From assembly GCF_024171815.1 (NCBI RefSeq), contig NZ_JAMTCJ010000001.1, positions 62,001 through 126,000 on the forward strand: 64,000 nt of DNA, given 5' to 3'. Position numbers and translations under genes: made by a program. This document shows, in pieces, positions 54,411 through 63,599 of the stretch. The notes under the pieces were generated by a model, which saw only the letters and a list, made by a program, of their open reading frames with translations, was not told the origin of the DNA and made no database searches. Numbering within the stretch: the stretch's first letter is position 1; each line of letters begins with the position of its first letter. This DNA comes from Williamsia maris (lineage in GTDB: Bacteria > Actinomycetota > Actinomycetes > Mycobacteriales > Mycobacteriaceae).

Positions 54411-55295
54411 GTGACCGTCCAGACCGACCCATATCCGGGCTTCGCCGCCTACGCTCACCCCGAGCGACTGGTCAGCACCGAATGGCTCAGCGCCAACCTC
54501 GGGACCCCCGGACTCAAGGTCGTCGAGTCCGATGAGGACGTCCTTCTCTACGACATCGGCCACATCCCGAGCGCGCAGAAGATCGACTGGCACCTGCATC
54601 TCAACGATCCCGTGACCCGCGACTACATCGACGGCGACCAGTTCGCGGAGTTGATGCGCGCCAAGGGGATCCGACGCGACGACACCATCGTGATCTACGG
54701 CGACAAGTCCAACTGGTGGGCCGCCTACGCCCTGTGGGTGTTCACCCTGTTCGGCCATTCCGACGTTCGCCTGCTCGACGGCGGACGGCAGGCCTGGTTC
54801 GCCGAGGACCGTGAGACCAGCTTCGAGGTCCCCGAGTACCCGCGATCGGACTACCCGGTGGTCGACCGCGACGACAGCACGATCCGCGCGTTCGCCCCGC
54901 AGATCCGCGAGATCATCGGGTCCGAGCCGCTCATCGACGTCCGCTCGCCCCAGGAGTACTCCGGCGAGCGCACCCACATGCCGGAGTACCCGCAGGAGGG
55001 TGCGTTGCGCGGCGGCCACATCCCGACCGCCGTCTCCATCCCCTGGGCCAAGGCCGCCGCCCCGGACGGGCGCTTTCGCAGCCGCACCGAACTCGACGAG
55101 ATCTACGGCGACTTCGCACCGGATCAGCCGACCGTCGCCTACTGCCGCATCGGTGAGCGCTCATCGCACACCTGGTTCGTGCTGACCCACCTACTCGGGT
55201 TCTCCCGGGTGCGCAACTACGACGGCTCGTGGACCGAGTGGGGCAATGCGGTGCGCGCACCGATCGTCACCGGTGACGACCCCGGCACGCTGTGA
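54411..55295 (+). CDS. sseA: Thiosulfate/3-mercaptopyruvate sulfurtransferase SseA
   Basis: The 294-residue two-domain rhodanese has the N-terminal linker region [14 protein letters not shown] and the active-site loop with Cys in [13 protein letters not shown] in the second domain. It transfers sulfane sulfur to acceptors. The GTG start follows a TAGGCT box (54361-54366). It resumes the conserved order after the inserted locus and overlaps the SufE-like gene (GTGA), suggesting the two cooperate in sulfur transfer. Confidence 0.9.
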   Translation: MTVQTDPYPGFAAYAHPERLVSTEWLSANLGTPGLKVVESDEDVLLYDIGHIPSAQKIDWHLHLNDPVTRDYIDGDQFAELMRAKGIRRDDTIVIYGDKSNWWAAYALWVFTLFGHSDVRLLDGGRQAWFAEDRETSFEVPEYPRSDYPVVDRDDSTIRAFAPQIREIIGSEPLIDVRSPQEYSGERTHMPEYPQEGALRGGHIPTAVSIPWAKAAAPDGRFRSRTELDEIYGDFAPDQPTVAYCRIGERSSHTWFVLTHLLGFSRVRNYDGSWTEWGNAVRAPIVTGDDPGTL

Positions 55296-55738
55296 CGGTG
55301 CCCGCCGCGCTCGCCGAGATCGTCGACGACTTCGAGGCGCTGGGTGAGTCCGACAAGGTGACGTTGCTGCTGGAGTTCTCCTCCGAGCTCCCCGCACTGC
55401 CCGACACCCTGGCGACCGCCGCGATGGAGCCGGTTCCGGAATGTCAGTCGCCGGTGTTTCTCTCGGTCGACGCCGCCGACCGATCGTCGGTGCAGTTGTT
55501 CTTCAGCGCCCCGCCGGAGGCCCCGACCACACGCGGTTTCGCGTCCATCCTGCACCAGGGGCTGAACGGGGCGTCGGCCGACGAGATCCTCGCCGTGCCC
55601 GCGGATTTCTATCACGACCTCGGGCTGGACAAGGCGGTGAGCCCGCTGCGGTTGCGCGGGATGGCCGGGATGCTCGCCCGCATCAAGAACCAGATCGTCG
55701 CCCAGGCCGGTGACCCGAACCCGGCATCGCAGCCGTAG
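55292..55738 (+). CDS. SufE-like sulfur acceptor protein (Rv3284 type)
   Basis: The 148-residue protein starts at GTG, overlapping sseA. It has the SufE core: an N-terminal [20 protein letters not shown], the sulfur-accepting Cys in PECQSPVFL (about residue 50) and a C-terminal [14 protein letters not shown]. SufE accepts persulfide from a sulfur donor and passes it to Fe-S cluster assembly; here SseA is the likely donor. In M. tuberculosis accA3 follows directly; here a PapA-like gene intervenes. Confidence 0.88.
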   Translation: MTVPAALAEIVDDFEALGESDKVTLLLEFSSELPALPDTLATAAMEPVPECQSPVFLSVDAADRSSVQLFFSAPPEAPTTRGFASILHQGLNGASADEILAVPADFYHDLGLDKAVSPLRLRGMAGMLARIKNQIVAQAGDPNPASQP

Positions 55739-55756
55739 TCGTCACCGCCGCCCGCC

Positions 55757-57181
55757 ATGAAGTTCATCCAGATGATGGACCAACCCGTCGACCCCGGCGG
55801 ATTGGTCGAATGGTCACCGCACACCCCGGGCGGGTTCGCGAACTGGAACAGCGACCCCCGCCCGACGTCGCACAATCATGAACTGCACCTGCGCGGTGCG
55901 CTCGAATACCGATGGCGCACACAGCGTGAGGGCGGCCGCGAGTCCTGGCTGGGGCTGGCCATCGAGTTCGACGAACCGATGTCGGTACCGGCGATCCGTT
56001 CGGCGCTGACCCGGTGGATCGACCGGCACGAGGTGCTGCGCAGCCACGTGATCATCAAGAACACCGGCATGGCGCGACTGTCGACCCCGCCGGGATCGGT
56101 GGCGCTGAAGATGGGGCGCGTCCGGTGGTACGCCGAGGCCGGTCCGCTGCTCGATCAGCTCGCGGGCACCTTCGACCGCGCCACCGCACCCCTGCAGTGG
56201 CCCGCCTACCTGTTCGCCACGGTGGCGCGCGAACGCACCTTCACGCTGTTGTTCGCAGGCGACCACTCCCTGCTCGACGGCTACTCACTGATCCTGGCCC
56301 AGCACGAGCTCATCGAGCTCTACCGTGCCGCCCGCGAACGTCGGGAACCCGATCTGCCCCCGGTGGGCAGCTACGTCGACTTCAGCGCCGAGGAACGTCG
56401 CGTCGCCGACGCCGCCGAGCGGGACCACCCCGCGGTCGCCGCCTGGGACAGTTACCTGCTCTCGACCGATCGACAGATGCCGCGGTTCGCGACATCGGCG
56501 CCGGATCCGCAGCCGACGTCGGAGGAGGGCACCGACGCCCCCGCCCTGCCCCAGTCCTCGGTGACCATGGAGCTGCTCGACGACGACGCGGCCAACCGGT
56601 TCACCGCGGTGTGTTCGGCGGCCGGGGGGAACCTGTTCGCGGGCATCCTGTCGGCGTTGGCGCTGGCCTACCGCGAGGTCGGCGGCGGCGAGGAGTTCCG
56701 CTGCATCACGCCACGGCACACGCGTTCCGAGGGGCGCTGGCTCGGCGCCCTCGGCTGGTTCGTCGCGGTCTCGCCGCTGTACCTCGACACCACCGGCGTC
56801 GTCTCGTTCGACCAGCTCATCGACCGCGCGACCGCCGAGCTGCGACAGGCGCGGGTGGCCGCCGGGATCCCCTTCCTGCGCGTGGCGGGTCTGCTGGCGT
56901 ACGAGGGGGAACCGAAGTTCGTGGTGTCGTTCATCGACACCCGGCACGCGCCCAACGCCGCGGAGGCCGACGCCGGCGGCGCGCGGGTGCTCCGCAGCCA
57001 CAGCTACTCCACCGACGAGGTGTTCATCTGGGTGAACCGCACCCCGTCCGGGGTACGGATCTCGGCCCGGTTCCCGGCGGCGGGTCCGGCGCACGGTGAG
57101 GTCAGTCGTTTCCTGGTCACCTTCGGCGACATCGTGCGCGGTATCGGCGATCAGAGCACCTTCGCGCCACACAACACTTGA
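55757..57181 (+). CDS. PapA-like condensation-fold acyltransferase, orphan class A copy 3
   Basis: 474 residues from an ATG without a strong ribosome site. It starts KFIQMMDQPVDPGGLVEW, with active-site motif DHSLLDGYS (His170, Asp174), restoring the Gly lost in the other class A copies. PRHTRSEGRW, LGWFVAVSPL, SFIDTR and EVFIWVNR place it in class A. It is separated from the main locus by sseA and the sufE-like gene, and lies directly before accA3. It may complete the same pathway or act on a different acyl group. Confidence 0.83.
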   Translation: MKFIQMMDQPVDPGGLVEWSPHTPGGFANWNSDPRPTSHNHELHLRGALEYRWRTQREGGRESWLGLAIEFDEPMSVPAIRSALTRWIDRHEVLRSHVIIKNTGMARLSTPPGSVALKMGRVRWYAEAGPLLDQLAGTFDRATAPLQWPAYLFATVARERTFTLLFAGDHSLLDGYSLILAQHELIELYRAARERREPDLPPVGSYVDFSAEERRVADAAERDHPAVAAWDSYLLSTDRQMPRFATSAPDPQPTSEEGTDAPALPQSSVTMELLDDDAANRFTAVCSAAGGNLFAGILSALALAYREVGGGEEFRCITPRHTRSEGRWLGALGWFVAVSPLYLDTTGVVSFDQLIDRATAELRQARVAAGIPFLRVAGLLAYEGEPKFVVSFIDTRHAPNAAEADAGGARVLRSHSYSTDEVFIWVNRTPSGVRISARFPAAGPAHGEVSRFLVTFGDIVRGIGDQSTFAPHNT

Positions 57182-57268
57182 CCGCCGAACCGATCAATCG
57201 CTCGGTGCGTTAGGGTACTTTTCGTTGCCAGCACCTCACATCCGCGTCACATCGCCACAGGAGAACAA

Positions 57269-59077
57269 GTGCCCAGTCATGCCAGTCCGGTGATCAGCAA
57301 AGTCCTCGTCGCCAATCGCGGTGAGATCGCCGTCCGGGTGATCCGCGCCGCGCGCGACGCGGGCCTGGGCAGCGTGGCTGTCTACGCCGAGCCCGACGCC
57401 GATGCACTGTTCGTCAAGCTGGCCGACGAGGCCTTCGCCCTGGGCGGCCAGAGCTCCGCGGAGTCGTACCTGGTGTTCGACAAGATCCTCGACGCCGCCG
57501 CCAAGTCCGGCGCCGACGCCATCCACCCCGGATACGGCTTCCTCTCGGAGAACGCCGACTTCGCCCAGGCCGTCATCGACGCCGACCTGGTGTGGATCGG
57601 CCCGTCGCCGCAGTCGATCCGCGACCTCGGCGACAAGGTCACCGCACGCCACATCGCCCTCAAGGCCGACGCCCCCATGGCGCCGGGCACCAAGGACCCG
57701 GTCAAGAACGCCGACGAGATCGTCGCGTTCGCCGAGGAGCATGGTGTCCCCGTCGCCATCAAGGCGGCATTCGGTGGCGGTGGCCGCGGGATGAAGGTCG
57801 CGTACACGATCGCCGAGATCCCCGAGCTCTTCGACTCGGCCACCCGCGAGGCCGTGTCGGCCTTCGGTCGCGGCGAGTGCTTCGTCGAGCGCTACCTCGA
57901 CAAGGCCCGTCACGTCGAGGCCCAGGTGATCGCCGACCAGCACGGCAACGTCATCGTCGCCGGAACCCGCGACTGCTCGCTGCAGCGACGTTTCCAGAAG
58001 CTCGTCGAGGAAGCCCCCGCGCCCTTCCTGACCACCGAGCAGCGCGACAAGATCCACTCCTCGGCCAAGGCCATCTGCCGCGAGGCCGGCTACTACGGTG
58101 CCGGGACCGTCGAGTTCCTCGTCGGCTCCGACGGACTGGTGTCGTTCCTGGAGGTCAACACCCGCCTGCAGGTCGAACACCCCGTCACCGAGGAGACCGC
58201 GGGCATCGACCTCGTCCGCCAGCAGTTCCGCATCGCCGCCGGCGAGAAGCTCGAGTTCACCGAGGACCCCACACCGCGCGGACACTCCTTCGAGTTCCGC
58301 ATCAACGGCGAGGACGCGGGACGCAACTTCCTGCCCGCCCCCGGCCCCATCACCGTCTACAAGGAGCCGACCGGCCCCGGCGTGCGCGTCGACTCCGGTG
58401 TCGTCCAGGGCGACGTCATCGGCGGCGGATTCGACTCGATGCTGGCCAAGCTGATCGTGACCGGCGAGAACCGCGAACAGGCGCTGGAGCGCTCGCGCCG
58501 CGCCCTCGCCGAGTTCCAGGTCGAGGGACTGGCCACCGTGCTGCCCTTCCACCGCCACATCGTCTCCAACCCCGCCTTCATGGCGTCCGTGGACGACAAC
58601 GGCGTGGAGAAGTTCGACATCTACACCAAGTGGATCGAAACCGACTGGGACAACCCGATCGAGCCGTACACCGGTGGTCAGCCCATCGAGGAGGACGACT
58701 CCGCGCCGCGACACAACGTGGTGGTCGAGGTCGGTGGCCGTCGCGTCGAGGTCTCCCTGCCCGGCGACCTCGCCCTGGCCGGCGCCAACGGCTCCGCAGG
58801 CGGCGCCGTCCGCAAGAAGCCCAAGTCGCGCACCCGCACCAAGGGCGGAGCCGCGGCCGTGTCCGGTGACGCCGTCGCCGCACCGATGCAGGGCACCGTC
58901 GTCAAGGTCGCCGTCACCGAGGGCCAGGAGGTCACCGCCGGTGAACTCGTCGTGGTGCTCGAGGCGATGAAGATGGAGAACCCGGTCACCGCGCACAAGG
59001 ACGGCACGGTCACCGGCCTGTCGGTCGAGCCCGGATCCGCGGTCACGCAGGGCACCGTCCTGCTCGAGCTCAAGTAG
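57269..59077 (+). CDS. accA3: Acyl-CoA carboxylase alpha subunit AccA3 (biotin carboxylase + carrier)
   Basis: 602 residues from a GTG with AGGAG just upstream. The biotin carboxylase half shows [45 protein letters not shown] and [18 protein letters not shown]. After a Lys/Arg-rich linker, the carrier domain carries the biotinyl Lys in [10 protein letters not shown]. It carboxylates biotin for AccD subunits, supplying malonyl- and methylmalonyl-CoA for fatty and mycolic acids. AccD5, AccE5 and the biotin ligase BirA are encoded in the same window. Confidence 0.95.
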   Translation: MPSHASPVISKVLVANRGEIAVRVIRAARDAGLGSVAVYAEPDADALFVKLADEAFALGGQSSAESYLVFDKILDAAAKSGADAIHPGYGFLSENADFAQAVIDADLVWIGPSPQSIRDLGDKVTARHIALKADAPMAPGTKDPVKNADEIVAFAEEHGVPVAIKAAFGGGGRGMKVAYTIAEIPELFDSATREAVSAFGRGECFVERYLDKARHVEAQVIADQHGNVIVAGTRDCSLQRRFQKLVEEAPAPFLTTEQRDKIHSSAKAICREAGYYGAGTVEFLVGSDGLVSFLEVNTRLQVEHPVTEETAGIDLVRQQFRIAAGEKLEFTEDPTPRGHSFEFRINGEDAGRNFLPAPGPITVYKEPTGPGVRVDSGVVQGDVIGGGFDSMLAKLIVTGENREQALERSRRALAEFQVEGLATVLPFHRHIVSNPAFMASVDDNGVEKFDIYTKWIETDWDNPIEPYTGGQPIEEDDSAPRHNVVVEVGGRRVEVSLPGDLALAGANGSAGGAVRKKPKSRTRTKGGAAAVSGDAVAAPMQGTVVKVAVTEGQEVTAGELVVVLEAMKMENPVTAHKDGTVTGLSVEPGSAVTQGTVLLELK

Positions 59078-59097
59078 CACCGGGCCCGGTCTCCGCG

Positions 59098-59475
59098 ATG
59101 GAACCCGTGGAGATCAACGCCGGCGCGTGGTACCTGCGCGCGCTCCGCGACGACGAACGGGTCAGTGACGTCCCCGCGCTCGCCGAGACGGGTCTGCTCG
59201 GCACCGCGAGCGGCTCACCCGCGCAGTTCGTGGTCGATGCCGCCTCGTGGTGGGCCGACGAGTCGCGGTTCACCTGGGCGGTCTGCGAACCGACCACCGG
59301 TGAGCTGATCGCACTGATCGCGGTCACCACCGACGACCGCCGGCCAGATCACGCGCGCCTGACCTCGGCCCACCGCGCCGATCACACCGAGGCTCTCGCC
59401 GTGGGGAGCGCGGCGGTCACCCGTTTCGTCGAGGGCGCACTGGGTCTGACTGTCGACCCTTCGGCCGAACTGTAA
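59098..59475 (+). CDS. Small GNAT-like hypothetical protein
   Basis: The 125-residue protein starts at an ATG 20 bases after accA3. Its beginning (AWYLRALRDDERVSDVPALAE) and middle (FTWAVCEPTTGELIALIAVT) resemble the first strands of GNAT acetyltransferases, but the acetyl-CoA pyrophosphate loop (Q/RxxGxG/A) is missing. It may be a shortened or degenerate acetyltransferase with a binding role. Low certainty on function, fair certainty that it is a gene because of position and codon pattern. Confidence 0.6.
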   Translation: MEPVEINAGAWYLRALRDDERVSDVPALAETGLLGTASGSPAQFVVDAASWWADESRFTWAVCEPTTGELIALIAVTTDDRRPDHARLTSAHRADHTEALAVGSAAVTRFVEGALGLTVDPSAEL

Positions 59476-59542
59476 GACCTTGGCGTCCGCGAGCGATAGT
59501 CGAGGATAGGATCGACCAACCTCCTTCGAAAGGCCTGGACCC

Positions 59543-60583
59543 TTGTCTCACCGGACCCCGGTTGCCCGTGTGCGCACCGCGCTGCTGACCGCAGCGGCGG
59601 CCGCCGCAGTCGTGTTGGCGGGGACGGTCACCGTCCCGACCGCGACCGCAGCCCCGCTCCCCGTTCCCGGCGCGAAGTCGGCGGACGGCTCACAACTCGT
59701 CACGGTCACCAAGACCGGTGATCGGCAGCTGAACATCGAGGTCCGTTCGGCCGCGATGAACAAGGTCATCCCGCTCTCGGTCATCCTGCCGAAGGATCGC
59801 AGCGCTCCGCGGCCGACCCTCTACCTACTCAACGGCGCAGGCGGCGGCGAGGACGCGGCGACCTGGGAGCGACAGACCGACGTCGTGAAGTTCTTCTCCG
59901 ACAAGAACGTCAACGTCATCACTCCCAACGCGGGCGCCTACAGCTACTACACCGACTGGGAGCGCACCGACAAGGTGCTCGGCAAGCCGCTGTGGTCGAC
60001 GTTCCTCGGCAAGGAACTGCCCACCATCATCGACCAGGCGTTCGCGACCACCGGGCGCAACGCCATCGCCGGCATCTCGTCGTCGGCGTCGTCGGTGTTG
60101 AACCTGGCCGTCGAACACCCCGGTCTCTACCGCTCGGTCGGCGCCTACAGCGGCTGCGCCGCGTCGTCGAGCCCGGCGGGTCAGGCCTACGTCCGTCTCG
60201 TGGTGGAGAGCCGCGGCGGCGCCAACGTGACCAACATGTGGGGTCGCTACCCCGGACCGGGCTGGACGAACCACGATGCCCTGGTGACCGCACCCAAGCT
60301 CCGTGGGACGAGCCTCTACATCTCCAGCGGCAGCGGGTTGCCCGGCAAGTACGACAACCAGGCGGACCTGCGCCCGGGTGCCGACCTCGGCTCACAGATC
60401 ATCCTGGGTGGTCCGATCGAGGCCGCGACCAACGCCTGCACCCATCAGCTCGCCGAGCGCCTGGGCCAGTTGAAGATCCCCGCCACCTTCCACTTCCCCG
60501 GCGGCGGCACGCACTCGTGGGGTTACTGGCAGGACGAGCTGCACCGGTCCTGGCCGCAGCTCGGTCGTGCGATCGGCGCCTGA
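59543..60583 (+). CDS. Antigen-85-like mycolyltransferase, second copy
   Basis: 346 residues from a TTG with GAAAGG nine bases upstream. A Sec signal peptide (LLTAAAAAAVVLAGTV) ends near TATAAP. The nucleophile elbow reads GISSSASS (Ser179), differing from the usual GLSMxxSS; the catalytic His is in GTHSWGYW. NMWGRYPGPGW is typical of the family. It should act outside the cytoplasmic membrane in trehalose or arabinogalactan mycolylation. Its transcript probably ends at the strong hairpin at 60601-60639. Confidence 0.88.
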   Translation: MSHRTPVARVRTALLTAAAAAAVVLAGTVTVPTATAAPLPVPGAKSADGSQLVTVTKTGDRQLNIEVRSAAMNKVIPLSVILPKDRSAPRPTLYLLNGAGGGEDAATWERQTDVVKFFSDKNVNVITPNAGAYSYYTDWERTDKVLGKPLWSTFLGKELPTIIDQAFATTGRNAIAGISSSASSVLNLAVEHPGLYRSVGAYSGCAASSSPAGQAYVRLVVESRGGANVTNMWGRYPGPGWTNHDALVTAPKLRGTSLYISSGSGLPGKYDNQADLRPGADLGSQIILGGPIEAATNACTHQLAERLGQLKIPATFHFPGGGTHSWGYWQDELHRSWPQLGRAIGA

Positions 60584-60600
60584 GCGCAGACGTAGAAGAC

Positions 60601-60639
60601 GAGACGACCGCCGGGCCCTGAGGGCTCGGCGGTCGTCTC
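60601..60639. terminator. Strong bidirectional hairpin terminator
   Basis: Two 18-base arms (60601-60618 and 60622-60639) form a stem with one G-U pair and a three-base loop (TGA). It lies between the convergent mycolyltransferase and acyl-CoA dehydrogenase genes. There is no T-tract, as usual in actinobacteria. Confidence 0.8.
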
Positions 60640-60651
60640 GTTGGTGAGCGA

Positions 60652-61875
60652 CTACTTCGCGGCCAGCAGGCCCTTCGCGACGTGGGTCACCTGGATCTCG
60701 TTGCTGCCCGCGTAGATCATGAGCGACTTGGCGTCGCGGGCGAGCTGTTCGACGCGGTACTCGGCCATGTAGCCGTTGCCGCCGAACAGCTGGACGGCCT
60801 CCATGGCCACATCGGTGGCTGCCTTCGACGAGTAGAGCTTCATCGCCGACGCCTCCGACAGGCTGATCGCCTTACCGTCCTTGCCGCGCTCGAGCGCGCT
60901 GAAGATCATGTTCTGCACGTTGATCCGCGCGATCTCCATCTCGGCGAGCTTGAGCTGGATGAGCTGGAACTGGCCGATGTTCTTGCCCCACAGGGTGCGG
61001 TTGCGGGCGTAGTCGACCGACAGGCGCAGGCACTCGTTGATGATGCCCAGCGACAACGCGGCGATGCCGACCCGCTCGGTGGTGAAGCCGGCCTTCGCGC
61101 CCTCGCCGCCCCGCTTGTCCGCGCCGGTGTCCTCGGTCTCGCCGAGCAGACGGTCCTTGGACACGCGCACGTTGTCGAAGAACAGCTCACCGGTGGGCGA
61201 GGACATCATGCCCATCTTCTTGAACGCCTTGCCCTGGGTCAGCCCCTCCATGCCTTTGTCGAGCACGAAGGTCAGCACCTTGCGATCGCGGATCGGGGTG
61301 CCGTCGCCCTCGTCGAGCTTGGCGAACACCACGATGGTGTCGGCGTACGGGCCGTTGGTGATGAAGGTCTTGTTGCCCTTGAGGATGTAGTCCTCACCGT
61401 CGCGCTTGACGGTGGTCTTCATGCCGCCCAACGCATCCGAACCGGAGTCGGGCTCGGTGATGGCCCAGGAGCCGACCTTCTCCAACGTGACGAGTTCGGG
61501 GAGCCAGCGCTTCTTCTGCGCCAGGGTGCCCTTCGAGCGGATGGTGCCGATGGTGAGCTGGCAGACGCCCAGCGACGCGATGATGCCGAGGCTGACGCCC
61601 GCGAGCTCGGTGTTGAGCAGCATGAACGTGCTGTCGCCCATCCCACCGCTCACCGTGGCCGGCTTCGCGGCCCCGGTCGCCTCGGACTCGAGCTCCTTCT
61701 CCAGACCCTCGCGGGCCATCTGGTCGACGCCGAAGGTGGTGTACAGCTTCCGCGCGATGTCGTAGGGCGGGAGCACCCCGGTCTCGAGCTCATCGAGGTG
61801 CGGTCGGACCTCTTTGTCGATGAACCCGCGCAGGGCATCGCGGATCATGAGATCTTCTTCGGACCATTCGTACAT
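60652..61875 (-). CDS. Acyl-CoA dehydrogenase (catalytic Glu in the alternative position)
   Basis: The ATG at 61875 has GGAGGAA upstream, giving 407 residues. It has TEPDSGSDALGGM (FAD contact), KTFITNGPYADT and GLTQGKAFKKMG. The C-terminal motif is MIYAGSNEIQ, so the Glu of the usual YEGT is missing; a Glu in TTERVGIAAL aligns with the helix-G base of isovaleryl-CoA-dehydrogenase-type enzymes, which suggests a branched or long-chain substrate. It is not a close duplicate of fadE25 at 19650. Confidence 0.88.
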   Translation of the reverse strand: MYEWSEEDLMIRDALRGFIDKEVRPHLDELETGVLPPYDIARKLYTTFGVDQMAREGLEKELESEATGAAKPATVSGGMGDSTFMLLNTELAGVSLGIIASLGVCQLTIGTIRSKGTLAQKKRWLPELVTLEKVGSWAITEPDSGSDALGGMKTTVKRDGEDYILKGNKTFITNGPYADTIVVFAKLDEGDGTPIRDRKVLTFVLDKGMEGLTQGKAFKKMGMMSSPTGELFFDNVRVSKDRLLGETEDTGADKRGGEGAKAGFTTERVGIAALSLGIINECLRLSVDYARNRTLWGKNIGQFQLIQLKLAEMEIARINVQNMIFSALERGKDGKAISLSEASAMKLYSSKAATDVAMEAVQLFGGNGYMAEYRVEQLARDAKSLMIYAGSNEIQVTHVAKGLLAAK

Positions 61876-61941
61876 GGGGCATTCCTCCGGCGCTGATGGC
61901 GTCACTGATGGGCATCGATGAAACAAAAAGTGAAACTTGCT

Positions 61942-62502
61942 TCATTTCTGTGTATCAGAGTGACACCGATCCCCGCCACTGTCCAGTGGCAGGGACACCG
62001 TGTGCTCGGAGGCCGGCTCCACCTCGATGGACCAGTAGTCATGCGGGCCGCCGTGGGTGGCGCACGCGATCACGGCCTGCGCCACCGGCATCGAGACGAC
62101 GAGGATCATCTCGGGGCTGCGGGCCCGGTCGAGCCAATCACCGATGCGCGCAACGAAATCCGCGATGCTCTCTCCGCCGTGGGGCACCGAGGCGACGTCG
62201 GTGAACCAGTCACGCAGTTCGCCGACGGGGATGTCCTCTGGTGCGCGACCCTGCCAGCGCCCGAGATCGAGCGAACACAGACCGGCGTCGACGCCTGCGT
62301 GGATGCCCAGTAGGTCGGCGGTCTGCACCACCGACGCCTCCGGCCCGCAGAACGCCACACCGACCGACGTGAGACCCGCCGATCCCTCGACGAGCCGGCG
62401 GCAGTCGCGCCGGCCGGTCTCGTCGAGGTCGTGGTGTTCTGATCCGAATCTCAGGTCCCGGTTGGGACCGGTCCGTCCGGCGGCGATGACCCGGACGGTC
62501 AG
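61942..62502 (-). CDS. Histidine-phosphatase-fold protein lacking the RHG motif, apparent CTG start
   Basis: The reading frame matches histidine phosphatases in layout (LDETGRRDCRRLVEG; LDLGRWQGRAPEDI; VPHGGESIADFVARIGDWLD; LVVSMPVAQAVI), but the N-terminal RHG catalytic motif is replaced (VIAAGRTGPNRDL), and the second catalytic His is also not in its usual setting. No ATG/GTG/TTG lies near the domain start; a CTG at 62502 overlaps the cbtA stop (CTGA) in the manner of the other couplings here, giving 186 residues. It is probably a catalytically altered protein tied to cobalt or cobalamin metabolism through its cbtB-cbtA operon. Confidence 0.65.
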   Translation of the reverse strand: MTVRVIAAGRTGPNRDLRFGSEHHDLDETGRRDCRRLVEGSAGLTSVGVAFCGPEASVVQTADLLGIHAGVDAGLCSLDLGRWQGRAPEDIPVGELRDWFTDVASVPHGGESIADFVARIGDWLDRARSPEMILVVSMPVAQAVIACATHGGPHDYWSIEVEPASEHTVSLPLDSGGDRCHSDTQK

Positions 62503-63308
62503 CGAAGCGACTCCGCGGCCGCCTGCGTGGTGCGGCGCGTCGCAAGCCGCGTGAGCACGACCGCGAAGACCAGTCCGAGGACCGTCCACAGGATCATCTG
62601 ATTGGCGATCGAGTAGAAGCGGAACGTACCGACGACGTCACCGGGGAAGCCCGGGAACACGATCGCCCCGTCCGGAGCGGTCAGGGCCGTGGGCACCTCG
62701 TCGAAACTCGGCAGCAGCGCCATCGCGACACCGACGATCGCGAGATAGCCGACCGCGGACACGATCAGCGCGTACAGGCCGCCGATGCGAGGCAACAGCC
62801 AGAACGCCAGGACCACCGCGGCGATCGCGACGACCAACGACACGAGCGTCATCGTCAGGTAGGACCCGCTGCGCGAGCCGATGGTGTCGTCGTTGCCGAC
62901 GGCGGGCGGGTTGGCCGGGTACTTGCCGAACGGCACGAGATAGACCGCGATGAACCCGCCGAACGCCAGCAGACCGGCGACGAGACGAGGATCGACGGAC
63001 GGGTACCGACGACCGACGTAGGCCCACAAAACGGTGAAGATCACCGCGAAGATCGCGCCCATCGCCAGTCCGAAGACGATCGAGCCGACGCCGGCACCGA
63101 TGTTCTCCTGTATCGAGCGGGTGAAGACCTCGGGGTGCTCGTGGCCTCCATGCCCGCCCGCCAGCATCTCCTCGGCGGCGCTGCGGCCACCCTCGTAATC
63201 GATGGCCTTGACCACCTGTGGCTCGATGAAGATCCGAGCGAACACGAACGCGAACAATCCGGCGACCAGACCCGAGATGAGTCCGGCGCCGATGAATTTC
63301 TTCTCCAT
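62499..63308 (-). CDS. cbtA: CbtA family cobalt transporter subunit
   Basis: 269 residues from the ATG at 63308, with GGAAG 11 bases upstream; the longer in-frame reading covers cbtB in another frame and is a shadow. Five to six membrane helices are predicted, beginning FIGAGLISGLVAGLFAFVFA, with a His-rich loop GGHGGHEHPEVF after the first. CbtA is a predicted cobalt permease controlled by cobalamin. It follows cbtB, under a cobalamin riboswitch. Confidence 0.88.
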   Translation of the reverse strand: MEKKFIGAGLISGLVAGLFAFVFARIFIEPQVVKAIDYEGGRSAAEEMLAGGHGGHEHPEVFTRSIQENIGAGVGSIVFGLAMGAIFAVIFTVLWAYVGRRYPSVDPRLVAGLLAFGGFIAVYLVPFGKYPANPPAVGNDDTIGSRSGSYLTMTLVSLVVAIAAVVLAFWLLPRIGGLYALIVSAVGYLAIVGVAMALLPSFDEVPTALTAPDGAIVFPGFPGDVVGTFRFYSIANQMILWTVLGLVFAVVLTRLATRRTTQAAAESLR

Positions 63309-63346
63309 GGAGTTGTCGACTTCCTTCGCTACGACCGGTGGGGTGC

Positions 63347-63589
63347 TCAGTGGCAGGGGAAACCGAGGAAGTGACGGGCGTCGTGGACGAACTCGTGCAC
63401 GTGGGTGTCGGCACCGAACATCGAGACGGCGCCCTGGTCGTAGCCGAGGAAGTAGTAGGCCAGTGCCGCGACCGCGGTGGTGGCGGTGAGCCACAGCGCG
63501 GTGTTGACCAGCGAGATGTCCGGGGTGTCGAGAACCAGCGAGCCGGGGACGGCCCGGCGGTTCGCGGTGGCGACAGATGCGTTCGACAT
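63347..63589 (-). CDS. cbtB: CbtB family cobalt transporter subunit
   Basis: 80 residues from the ATG at 63589 with GAGGAG four bases upstream. It has one membrane helix (VNTALWLTATTAVAALAYYF) and a His-rich C-terminus (DTHVHEFVHDARHFLGFPCH) that is the metal-binding hallmark of CbtB. It partners CbtA encoded 38 bases downstream. Translation initiation lies directly behind a riboswitch hairpin. Confidence 0.88.
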   Translation of the reverse strand: MSNASVATANRRAVPGSLVLDTPDISLVNTALWLTATTAVAALAYYFLGYDQGAVSMFGADTHVHEFVHDARHFLGFPCH

Positions 63590-63599
63590 GGAGCTCCTC

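Noticed and set aside
38352-57181. Nonribosomal peptide synthetase cluster
   Set aside because: The condensation-fold proteins are standalone, with no adenylation or carrier domains anywhere in the window; PapA-like acyltransferases fit better.
57236-59080. Very long open frame antisense to accA3 (over 600 codons)
   Set aside because: It mirrors accA3, is Gly/Asp/Val-rich without family motifs, and arises from GC-biased codon use. The same applies to the long frame antisense to accD5 at 29545-31320.
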